64,000 bases of DNA from Cylicocyclus nassatus. Its lineage: Eukaryota; Nematoda; Chromadorea; Rhabditida; Strongylidae. The notes below the pieces were generated by a model. The model had not been told where the DNA came from. It was given only the letters and a program-made list of their open reading frames with translations, and did not search any database. The stretch is from positions 76,228,792 through 76,292,791 of the forward strand of contig CATQJL010000305.1 in assembly GCA_958299035.1 (NCBI GenBank), in the 5' to 3' direction. Each line of letters opens with the position of its first letter. Position 1 is the first letter of the stretch. A program made the position numbers and the translations under genes. Positions 9,252 to 20,300 of the stretch are shown piece by piece.

Positions 9252-9818
9252 TCAAGCTTTTGAATAGCTTGAGTAGTGAGGGGAATTTTTTTTAAATCCA
9301 CAATGTGTGTTTGATGTCTGACATTTGTCTCGAGTATCCACAGAAATGAGAAACATCATTTGAGAAAGTTATGAAGTCTCCTTCCGGTGAGTGCAGCAAA
9401 ATTATTTGATTAGCCAGGATTATTTTTACTACCTCATCAAAAATTTCGCTTCCTATGCTTACTTAGCTTACTTACTCTGTTTTCAAAAAATCTACAAATG
9501 CGAACTCACGCCTCGCATTTGTAGATTTTTTGAAAACAGAGTAAGTAAGCTAAGCGAACTCACGCCTCGCATTTGTAGATTTTTTGAAAACAGAGTAAGT
9601 AAGCTAAGTAAGCATAGGAAGCGAAATTTTTGATGAGGTAGTAAAAATAATCCTGGCTAATCAAATAATTTTGCTGCACTCACCGGAAGGAGACTTCATA
9701 ACTTTCTCAAATGATGTTTCTCATTTCTGTGGATACTCGAGACAAATGTCAGACATCAAACACACATTGTGGATTTAAAAAAAATTCCCCTCACTACTCA
9801 AGCTATTCAAAAGCTTGA
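9252..9818. mobile_element. 567-bp near-perfect hairpin (fold-back element)
   Basis: The segment starts TCAAGCTTTTGAATAGC and ends with the reverse complement. The arms are about 250 bp and appear perfect to near-perfect by eye. A block of 54 bp (starting CGAACTCACGCC) is tandemly duplicated near the centre at 9501 and 9555. The left tip is itself a small palindrome, because CCCCTCACTACTC at 9241 recurs inverted just inside. An 80-codon frame at 9391-9633 is only a read-through of the repeat. It is likely a fold-back transposable element, and a transcript across it would form long double-stranded RNA. Confidence 0.8.
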
Positions 9819-11024
9819 ATTATCAAAATAGTGTGCTTGCAGTGCCGAGAAAATGCGGTAAAATTAGCGCATGAATAGATATCGTTCGTTCTCTGAATAA
9901 GAGAGATGAGCACGCTTTGCGTACGTTTGTTTGGCAAACGGATGAGTTCTAATGCGTTTTGGTTGATTTAGTACCAGGTTACGACTGATTTTACCCTATT
10001 TTCGCATTCAGATTTTTACTCACGAAAACCTTCATAACTCCTCGCACAGAAGCCCGCAGCAGATAGCAAAGGTAGATTTGGAATCAGCGTTCCAAGCTCT
10101 ACAAAGCAGTATACACCTCATTTCGAAAGGCCACTTCGACCAACCTTCCTTCCCTTGTGAGTGTAGGCGTGCCAAAACCAACACCAACTCCTGATCCTAC
10201 TCGCTTCATCAGAGAGTCTGTAAGCGCGGCCGCAATCGGTGGTTTTTAAAGGATTTCGAAAAAAATCAACAACTATGATAGTTCGCAATCATATGGGCAT
10301 ACAAAAAAAATTCAGTTTTTTTGTATCCAAAATAACGACAATTTTTCGGTCTTCATTTTCCAATGCCAGGAGCTTTTTATCACGATCACCATTTTTGACA
10401 TAAACAAAGACTCAAAAGCAGGTTCTTTAGCGGTATGTGAGAAAAGCATTTTCCAAGCAGCATGCATTAGTGATTGTTAGTGTTAAGCTAAAAAGTTCAT
10501 GCGAAATCTTTTGAAATAAGAAGTAAAGGTAAGACAGAAGTGAATAATTTTGTAGCTTTCTCCTTCTCAGGCGTGTTTTTCTTGAAAATCCTTTTGTTTT
10601 TTCAAAAGTAACTTTCGGGTTGCCTGTTGCATTTCTGTTCGAAAACTTGTCCTCAACGACATCCGCAACTGGCACTCGCAATTCATGGAATTAATGGATC
10701 TTATGATGTTGCAGTAAAGACTTATGGCTATAGTTAGCTGCGGAAGAACAAGAATAAGCGAGATGGATTTCTTTTTGAGTTGAAAAACGGATTGTCAAAC
10801 TAGCACAAAAATCATCAAAACTCTTGTGTTCTTCCTTTTTGTTAAATGGTACTACTGAAAAATCTCTTGTTACGTCAAAAGATCGTGTTTGAGGTCGTTG
10901 AACAACCCGAGTTCGAACATGTCCTTTTACGACTCCCTAATAGTAATTTACAAAATTGTGTCTCTTACCAGGGAAGGCACCTTGGTCGAAGTGGGCATGG
11001 GAAGTGATGCATGTTAATAGACAG
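9819..11024. other. Intergenic DNA with dispersed repeat
   Basis: No gene is supported. Around 10055-10145 lies a copy of a dispersed repeat with a GATTTGGAATCAGCGTTC core, related to copies near 575, 11670 and 13380. Confidence 0.35.
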
Positions 11025-11140
11025 TTCTTCGAACGCGATCTCAAAACTGTCTCCGCTATTTGCGGAGCGTTTCTGCAAAGGAGCCATTGTTTTCAAAGAT
11101 GGCCTTCCCTTTATGAAGGCGCAGCAAGGCGTTTCATTGT

Positions 11141-11213
11141 TGTCGCGTGGTATAGTGGAGAATTTCTGCGGTTTAGATGTTTGTGGACAGAGTTCGAGTC
11201 CCGTTGTCGTCCA
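11141..11213 (+). repeat. tRNA-like segment, left arm
   Basis: There is a Pol III A-box-like TGGTATAGTGG near 11148-11158 and a B-box-like AGTTCGAGTCC at about 11191-11201, with spacing close to that in a tRNA gene. I could not fold a clean acceptor stem or assign an anticodon, so this is tRNA-derived rather than a tRNA gene. Confidence 0.45.
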
Positions 11214-11506
11214 GCAATTTTGTATTTATTGCTTGCCTTTGAAAATGCCATATATGGACGGCCTTACTCATATAGTATTCTTAGTTCTTGTGCGTTCGTA
11301 ATACAAAACGCGCTTATTCTTAACGCTCCTAAAAGAGGCAAGAGATTGGCTATTAAAGCTATTGCCTTTTTGGACATTACTAGGGCAGCTTTTTAACTGT
11401 AGCTAAAGAAGTGGCCACATTCAAAAACGATCACTTGTAGAGATTACGATAAACTGTTCATATGTGGCAAAGACAAGCAATGATTCTAAAAAATAAATGC
11501 AAAACT

Positions 11507-11585
11507 GCTGGGCGACAACAGAACTTGAACCCTGTTCACTCATCACTAAACCGCAGGCACACTTACCGCTACACCACACCGCCAT
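11507..11585 (-). repeat. tRNA-like segment, right arm
   Basis: On the - strand there is a TGGTGTAGCGGTAAG A-box region and a GGGTTCAAGTTCTG B-box region, flanked by sequence homologous to the left arm. The same caveats apply: no convincing anticodon arm, so a degenerate tRNA-derived module. Confidence 0.45.
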
Positions 11586-11712
11586 AAGAAAATGCTTTGC
11601 CGAGCCTTGGTAGAAAGAAGGCGATTTTTAGGGAATCCAGAGGCTCATATCCTTTTACAGTAACGCTCCGCAGATAGCGAAAACAGTTTTGAGATCAGCG
11701 TTCGAAAGCTGT

Positions 11713-13774
11713 CTAAAGGAGCCTCCAGACCGCACCGGGACCGCGCCGGTTGTCGCTTTTGCAGCCGGTAGCTGCTTTCGCGCCGGTTACCGTTATTGCA
11801 GCTGAAACGCGCTATGTAAGATTTTGTCCTTGGAGCGTAGCCTATTGGCGCTAGATGCTAGGCTTTTCGATTTCTTTGTCATCACTCTTTTATTTCCAAA
11901 GTTCTCTTCTTTGCTGTAGTAATTCATTGCAGATATGGTTCACTTGATTTGGATTCCTTTTCTTTCGGTCGTCTACAATGCTGAATAAATCGATTCATTG
12001 TCGAGTGAAACCCTTTTAGTCTAAATCCCGCTGTAGAGCTATGCTGGATTGCAAGGCAAGGCCTTTTCGACGTCTATCTCGTTTTGAAACTGGTTTACTA
12101 TGCTGGATGAGCAAGTGCGAATGTGCTTTCTTTGTTTTTGAAACTGTTCTATCGTGCCGTAGCAGCGATCTAGCTGCAGAACTCAAATTCTCTGTACTGT
12201 TTTTGCTTTTGGTACTTCACTACGCTGACTAACGATCTATTTCAAAGCGAATTTATTTGGTGCCTTCTCCTTCTCCTCTCAAGGTATATACTTTTACTTC
12301 AGCATAGCAAAATAGCTAACCTTGAGTAGTTAAACTTATATCAGTAAGTGTACTCAAGCAGTATAGTAGAGAGTAGAGTAGCTTTGAAATTAGAAGTGCA
12401 AAAAACAGTGTTTGCGATGATATCGTCCACTAAGCAGACCAACCTCAATTTGGAAAAGACATCGAGAAACCTTGCCTGCATAGCAGAGCGATATCATCAA
12501 AACGAAAGCTGTGCAAAAAAATAGCATTCCGCAAAGATTTATTAGCTCCCAGATTTGTGTGGAGGCGGGTTGCGGGCTTTCCCTGATCTCAGTGGTAAAG
12601 TTAACGAAAGAGTACGAAAAATAATGCAGCATGAAGTTCCAACAAGTTCACACTTACATTCAGGGAAGTCCGCAACGCGATGTCCTTAATAGAAGTAGCA
12701 TAGTTCAAAACTAAAGACAAATTTAAAGAAACATTGTTCTACGAAATTGATCAACTACCGTAAAAGAATAGCCTTGAAACGAATGAAAAACAAATCGCCG
12801 TTCATCACTTTTTTGCCTAAAGAAGCAACTCTACAGCAGGAGGTAGATTGAATATTCGACAATTAATCGATTACTCCAGCATCGTAGAACCTCCAATGAA
12901 TTACTTACGGAAAGAAGAAGACCTTGTAAAAGAGTAGTGGCAAAAGAATCGAAAAGCCTTGTATTTAGTGCCAATAGGCTCTCGCGACGCTCCACCCTAA
13001 CAATATGCGTCATTTTCCATAGTCATTTCGACGAAGGTGTAGTTAGGGCCCGGGCAAACCTTACGCGATCTCAGCCGCGACGCGCTCCTGCAATACTCCA
13101 ACCGTTTAAACTCATCCTAAGCGCATTCTGAATGAACTGAAGACGAAGCATTTTATCGATCTGCGAAAGTTGTACATAATATGAATTCGTAGTTTGCAGG
13201 CGTTGGATTTGAAGAGATATGGCATATGCCGGATCACGTGGGGGCTGAAAGAGCATGAGGTATGCCCGAGGCCTTGGTCAGAGGATGAATGATATAGCTA
13301 GTCTAGTGGCCGGTCATTTGCGCGCGCAAAATTCCGGAGGCACATCCCTTTACAGAAACTGCCGGAATTGCTACGCAGGTAGCGAAAGCAGTTTTGAGAT
13401 CAGCGTTCGAAGAGCTGTCTACTACTACTACTTCAGTGGCAGGTCATTTGCTCGCGCAAAATTCCGGCATTACTGGCTTGGCTAATTGTTCACGTGAATA
13501 TCTTACCGCGTTTTCCTGCACTGCAAGCGTACTAGATTTTAGCGAATAATTATCCGACTTTAATGTTCGATAAATAGTCAGAGTGGCTTTCGACTATTAT
13601 CGAATATCAAAAAATATCAATAAATGATTAGTTTAAAACGTGAGCTGTTTGAGATTCGTAATTGCTGTATGGATTGATGGGAATTTTTTCGTTCCAACTT
13701 TCAGCGGCTCTCAGACCGAAAGCCACTCTTTCGACTAGTTATCGAATCAGATTTATTTCTGTTCATTATCGCCC
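11713..13774. other. Unassigned DNA upstream of protease gene 2
   Basis: The N-terminal exons of protease gene 2 (signal peptide, propeptide, first catalytic DTG) should lie here or further left, but I could not find them. A hydrophobic stretch at 12185-12232 (LKFSVLFLLLVLHYAD) has signal-like character without a supported gene model. About 13370-13420 carries the dispersed GATCAGCGTTC repeat. Confidence 0.3.
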
Positions 13775-14234
13775 TTAAAGGCAGCGTCCGGGCAAAAAGT
13801 CGATTTTGAGATTTTGTGCTTACCCGGGCCTATTCGCTATGCTGAATCCGAAAATCACCACTAGAGAGCGCGAAAGCGGCGAAAAAGGGGTCTAACGCAG
13901 GAGGAATATCAGCAGGGGGCGGAGCGTTCGAGAAGGTGGATTCTCGCTTCCAGCTTCCGGAGCAATCTTCTCGGTTCCGATCTCAAATCACTCGTTTGTA
14001 CTTGGCCGGTAGCGATGTTAGGGCGACTAAAGGAACCGACAAGATTGCTCCGGAAGCTGGGAGCGAGAATCCACCATCTCGGACGCTCCGCCCCCTGCTG
14101 ATTTTCCTCCTGCGTTAGACCCCTTTTTCGCCGTTTTCGCGCTCTCTAGTGGTGATTTTCGGATTCAGCATAGCGAATAGGCCCGGGTAAGCACAAAATC
14201 CAAAATCGACTTTTTGCCCGGACGCTGCCTTTAA
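13775..14234. mobile_element. Fold-back MITE, TTAAAGGCAG family, copy 1
   Basis: The 460-bp palindrome has ends TTAAAGGCAGCGTC and its reverse complement. The arms are about 200 bp and read through GCCCGGGTAAGC and GCGCTCTCTAGTGG blocks. Both outer ends carry TTAA, which may be a TTAA target duplication like that of piggyBac-type elements. It lies just before the first recognised exon of protease gene 2. Other members are at 21553-21997, 39076-39439, 41465-41912 and 58606-58954. Confidence 0.8.
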
Positions 14235-14334
14235 GAAGTGTGGCTGTCCCGACATTCTATCCAGCAATACTTAATTTGTGAAGCACTTCAGCCTTTCACC
14301 ACTATGTTACAGTGATCTGCGAGGTGTTCTGCAG

Positions 14335-17300
14335 CGATCCGTCATGCTGCAAGGTTCAAAATGGAACTCATAGTGGAAATCCTTGCAGGAACAAAGCGCG
14401 TTTTATAGCGGGAAGGTCGAAAACCTATGAAACAGTCAAAGGGAGTTGGAGTATAAGGGTTTGTTTCTAAAGTAAGTTTATGTTAATCTGATATCCGTTT
14501 TTATTTTTATTCTAGTATGGCACGGGAGACGCTGCGGGCTTTTTCGGCAGGGATACGGTACGTTTTGGCGCACCAGGTACTGACCAACTTGTTGTTCCTG
14601 GAACCACGTTTGGACAGGCCAAAACTATAGCAAACTTCTTCGCTAGGGTAAATACACCTTTTATTTCTATCATAACTAATTGTCTTGAAAATTCACCAAA
14701 GCTCTTGCAGACACACCATGATGGCATTTTGGGACTTGGATTTACCGAACTTGCAAAAGATCATGTTGTTCCACCACTTATTCGTGCTAACAGTCTTGGA
14801 TTGCTTGACAAACCAATTTTTACGGTGTATTACAGCAGAAACGGATGTAGGTTTATCTATCTATGAAGATCACTGAGATCAGTAATCAGTATCATCTTAT
14901 ATATAGGGCTTATCAAATTGAGTGTCGTTTGCACTAGCATCTCCATATTCGCACATGTGCCCTAATCACTTCCAATCGATTGAGGCTCCACCTTTCCCAC
15001 GCTCGCCCTGGGAAAGTGCTTAGAGAGCAGCCCCGCGGAAGAGACGCAGAGTCCAGCGCGAAGATGGAGATGCTGGTGCAAACGACACTCAATTTGATAA
15101 GCCCTATATAAAGCTGAATGTCTGTCTGCATGTATCTATGGACAGTGATCGCCAAAAAGTTGCGGACAAGCCGCCTTCCTTTTTCCTCGCTCATTTTCGG
15201 ATGGAAAACAAAGATGAAAAAATGTTTGGATTGCATGAGGTGATAGAGCTCTTCAAGAGGTATGACCCATACATTGTGCTTTCTGGAAAACATGCATTTT
15301 AAAAATTTCAAAAATCTTCTTCTAAGAAGAATCCGAAAATGGCCGCGTCACAATGTCGCGGACAATTCTTCGAACGCGAAAATTTCCTTTTGGGTCCTAT
15401 TTTCAAGTGGAAACGCAAGTAATCCGAATAGGTAAGCACACTACATTATAGAGCTCATCGAGGACAATAATCAGGTAGTGGTTATTTCCAAAAAAACCCA
15501 AACATGAATTTTATTTTGCTTTTTTTCAAAAAATAACTTCTAATTCTTTTTTCAATCCAAATCTCTTCACATGTAAACCTATTGAAGACATCCTAACAAA
15601 GCTGTTCGACTAAAATGGATGCTTTTTGCCATCCTGTATGCATCGGACGTGTGTTGGTAAGTTTCTTTGCTGAAAATGGCTCTTGACAGTGCGTGCACAT
15701 AACCCCACCTGCACCTCACCACTGAATTGCACCGCTTTGCAGGCTTGTAGCTCGGCCGGCAGTCATTCTACGAGCCTGCAAGTAGGCTCATTCGAAAGAG
15801 CGTGACTTTCTCTACACGATGGTATGCAAACGAGTTCAGTTTCTGGAATAACAGAGATTTGGCGGATGGGGTGACAGAGCGCAGCTTCTGTGGTATGGTA
15901 AGGATTTTTCAGCAGGAAGTTGAGCAAAGCGCCTTTCGCTACTAGTTCCATTCTGGAAGTTCAAAACCGTCAATTTATATGTAATAGATCCATTTCAGGG
16001 CTCTAAGACTGTTCTGGCGTCAATAAGAGCTTTCACTCCAATCACCTCTAAAGCTGCGCTCTGTCACCCCATCCGCCAAATCTCTGTTATTCCAGAAACT
16101 GAACTCGTTTGCATACCATCGTGTAGAGAAAGTCACGCTCTTTCGAATGAGCCTACATGCAGGCTCGTAGAATGACTGCCGGCCGAGCTACAAGCCTGCA
16201 AAGCGGTGCAATTGAGTGGTGAGGTGCAGGTGGGGTTATGTGCACGCACTGTCAAGAGCCATTTTCAGCAAAGAAACTTACCAACACACGTCCGATGCAT
16301 ACAGGATGGCAAAAAGCATCCATTTTAGTCGAACAGCTTTGTTAGGATGTCTTCAATAGGTTTACATGTGAAGAGATTTGGATTGAAAAAAGAATTAGAA
16401 GTTATTTTTTGAAAAAAAGCAAAATAAAATTCATGTTTGGGTTTTTTTGGAAATAACCACTACCTGATTATTCCTCGATGAGCTCTATAATGCAGTAGGC
16501 TTACCTATTCGGATTACTTATGTTTCCATTTGAAAATAGGACCCAAATGGAAATTCGCGTTCGAAGAATTATTGTCCGTGACATTGTGGCGCGGCCATTT
16601 TCGGACTCTTCTTAGAAAAAGTTTTTTAAAATTTTTAAAATGCATATTTTTCAGAAAGCACAATGTCTGGGTTGTAGCTCTTGGTGAGCTCTATCACCAT
16701 GTGCAATCCAAACATTTTTCATCTTTGTTTTCCATCCAAAAATGAGCGATGAAAAAAGGAAGACGGCTTATCCGCAACTTTTTGGCGATCACTGTATGTA
16801 TGTATGTCTGTACTATTGATTCAACTGGCTGAGCTTCGGCAAAGGCGGGCTTCGTGACCTAATTAAGGCTGGGTAATGATCAGAGAGCACTCGCGGGCGA
16901 GAGACGCAGGTGCGTCGCGGGCGCGAGCGGACTGCCCTGACGGAGCTAAACCAGTTGAATCAAAGATATATTGTCGGCTCCCCAACTTTGGCGAGGCGGG
17001 ATCGTGATCTTCACCAAAGATCGATGGATCAGGTATGCCTTAGCACAGGGCAACCGCAATGCAAGCCACGCTAGCGTAGCTCCGCCTCGCCAAAGTTGTG
17101 GAGCCGCTCATATATGTTCCGAATAGAAAATTCCATTTCTCAACCGAACCAAACTTGGTACACATACACTTCGGGGCGGGGCCGGTGTCGTTATCGATCG
17201 ATTTCGATTTTATCGATTTTTATCGATTTCTTGCAAAGTTTGAGCTAGAGGGCTGGAAGTTGGCACAGGGGGTAAGTGGGCATGGCGATTCCGAATACAA

Positions 17301-20300
17301 CACAAGGAACGGGAAATGAAGTGTAGAAGTGGACACGGGGAAAGGCTTTACAGGGATAGGGATGGGAACTTAATTACAGTGTATTGACAGGGCCGAGCGG
17401 AGCCGGGTAAGCAAGCTAGTTGATTTATAATATAAAAATCATAGTAAAATGAAACGCCTCGTATGCGGTAAAATTAGAACTTACCTTTGTTATTCATTAA
17501 CCTCACTTGTCTGGGGTCCAGTGGTATGCAAAAGATGAGGACATGTCTTCTCATTTTCTTCTGCAACTTTGCTTGCCATTCATCCACTTTTTTCTCTGTT
17601 TTTCTAAAATCGCAATCAGCGTTTTGATAACCCTAACTCATCGATGCTTGAAAGCAAGATTCAAGCTGATAAAAATGCAGACTTTGCACTGGTTCAGTTT
17701 TTTCAGACATAAAAGACGTTTATGGAGGAACCATCACCTATGGTGGTTTAGACACTATAAATTGCGAGGAGGAGATTACGTACGTACCTCTATCAAGGGC
17801 GAAGTACTGGCAATTCAAGGCGAGCTTAGGTTCACTTTTTATTCCATTTTTTCACAAGCAGCCCAGTAGTTACGATCAGGAAGCAAGAGGCGTGGCACAC
17901 TCTCCCTAAATACGATTCCCCCCCCCCCTCCTAATCGCTGTTTCAATACTACCCCCTAAGCTACTGAAACCTGGAACAGGCATAACTCAAAGGCTCCACC
18001 ACGCATAATGAGTGCTATATGCATGATTCCCCCACAATGGTCGGTCGCCTCATCGTGGCGTGGGGGTGACACTGGGTGTCGAACTGCGATGCACAGCCGA
18101 ATGTATACTCTGGTAGGGCCTCCCAAGCTGTGAAGGAGTTCGACGTTTCCGGTTTCGGCCGGATGCCTAGCTAAGAACTGGCCGCGCCAGATTCTCCGCC
18201 GTCTGGCTTCTTCTGGTCGCTAGGCGGTCCCTCCCCGCTCCAAGCCCGGGGTCAGCGATCACCCCGTGGAAATCAAGAGCAGGCCTAGTAAGCCACCTCT
18301 TGTAGGGGAACAAATTTATTACTCAGACAGCAAGAAGATTTAGAAAAAACCCTGTACATCGGATCCCGCCTACGGCGCCGGGTGGTAGCAAGAACGATGT
18401 CAGGGTACTCAGGGCGCCTTTCGGATTGGACAAAAACGACACGCCATGGAGACTGCCTCATGCTCTGCACTCACAACGCCAGGACAGTCTCCACAAACGC
18501 CGACCTCCACGCTTTTCTCGACGCTGCAGAGCACATCAACTACCACATCATTGCTCTGCAGGAAACGAAGTCCAGGAAGAAGGACGTGCGACAGATGAGT
18601 GATGGGACCCTCATCATTCGTGGTGAAAAGGTTCCATCACGAAACGTGGGAGGCGTCGGCTTTGTCGTCCACCCGTCTATCGTCCATCTTGTCGATTCGC
18701 ACGAGATCCTATCACCTCGACTAGGCATCCTACGACTACGACCTCCACATCAGAAGACCATCAGCATCATCAACTGCTATTCTCCAACATCAGCAGCTGA
18801 CGAATCAGAACTAGATGCTTTCTACGAAGATGTGGAGGAGGTCGTCCGCAACGAGAAGTCCTTTTACAAGTTTGTTGTGGGCGACTTCAACGCGAAAATC
18901 GGGATGCCACTGGAAAGGGAATATAGGATCGGGAAGTTTGGATATGGGCTCCGGAACGAAAACGGCAACCGTCTTGTTGGGCTTCTCTCCGCCGCACGAC
19001 TTTTCCATGGAAATTCCATCTTTATGAAGAAGGAACATCGCCGGTGGACATGGGAATCGCCCAACGGAACGACCCACGCGGAGATCGACCACATTCTCAC
19101 CAACCGAAGGTGGAGCTTACTCGATGTCTCTGTAGTTCCATCCTTCTGTAGTGGCTCCGATCACCGCCTCCTTCGAGCGAAGATACGACTCAGCCGAAGG
19201 CTGGAAAAGAAAGTCTGTCATAGTGCCGCGAGAAGGAAGGAAGTCGTTTATGACGGTAACAGGCTGGAAGAGCTCATATCAAGTTGTGACTGGCCCATCG
19301 AGGAGGACCCAACGTACGACTACGACCGGCTTCTGAAAGGATTGCGAGCCTGCGGAGAATGCGCCTCAGTGACTTCTGAGAAGAACTTGGACCGCATCTC
19401 GAAGACCACTAAGGAATTGCTCGAAAGAAGAAGATCATTGAGGCAGGATCCGAATGCAACTCATCTCGAGCGACTGATTGCCAACACCAGTTGCAGAACA
19501 GCTTTGCGAGAGGATCTCAGGAAGTACAGGCAAGCCAAGATACTGGAAGCAGCAGAAAGAAGACGAAGTCTCAAGAAGTGCCGAAGGGACCTCTGCGAAT
19601 ATCACGTACCGCTGGCTGCACTACTGAACGAAGACGGGACTCCGACTTCTTCCCGATACAAGATGGAATCTATCGCGAAGAACTTCTACACCAACCTCTT
19701 CCGCTCATCAACACCCGTGCAGATGCCCGTTGTTCCCACTGAAGAAGTACCACCACGAATTCTACCTGCTGAAGTGCGTATCGCGATACAGACCATGAAG
19801 ACGTCCACGGCTCCAGGAGAAGGAGAAGATTCCCGACCAGTGGAGAACGTCAAGAACCGTCCTTCTCTTCAAGAAGGGTGAACGGGAGGATCTTCGGAAC
19901 TATCGTCCAATATGCTTGCTGAGTGTGCTGTACAAGCTTTTCACGAAGATTATCCTCGCTCGCATATCAAGGACACTGGATGAAGCCCAACCCCAAGAAC
20001 AAGCTGGATTTCGCAAAGGATTCAGCTGCATGGACCACATCCAGACCGTTTCGAGGGTCATAGAAGTCTGCCGGGAGTACCGACTGCCTCTCGTCCTAAC
20101 CTTTGTCGACTACGAGAAAGCCTTCGACAGCGTCGAAACCAACGCCATCCTGTCTGCGCTAGTCGATCAAGGAGTGGACCCAGCTTACGTGAGGACGTTA
20201 GCCGACTGCTACAAGGACTGTACAACGACGATACAGCTACTCCATCGCCCCCTGACCATACCAATCGGGAAGGGGGTCCGACAAGGCGACACAATCTCGC

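Larger units (their letters stand above)
11025..11712. mobile_element. Imperfect 690-bp palindrome with tRNA-like sequence in each arm
   Basis: The outer arms are about 11025-11085 and 11650-11712, sharing AACGCTCCGCA and CAGTTTTGAGATC blocks in opposite orientation. Inside are two inverted tRNA-like segments (11141-11213 on + and 11507-11585 on -). Each is followed by a similar tail (CCAGCA-TTTTG-ATTTATT). The arms have diverged by point changes and small indels, so this is older than the other hairpins. It could be a fold-back transposon that captured a tRNA-derived sequence, or two SINEs inserted head to head. The matching outer arms favour the first. Confidence 0.6.

Noticed and set aside
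10427..10681. 84-codon - strand frame
   Set aside because: No domain, no splice context, AT-rich; consistent with chance.
11141..11585. Two functional tRNA genes
   Set aside because: A and B boxes are present, but no convincing acceptor stem or anticodon loop; described as tRNA-like instead.
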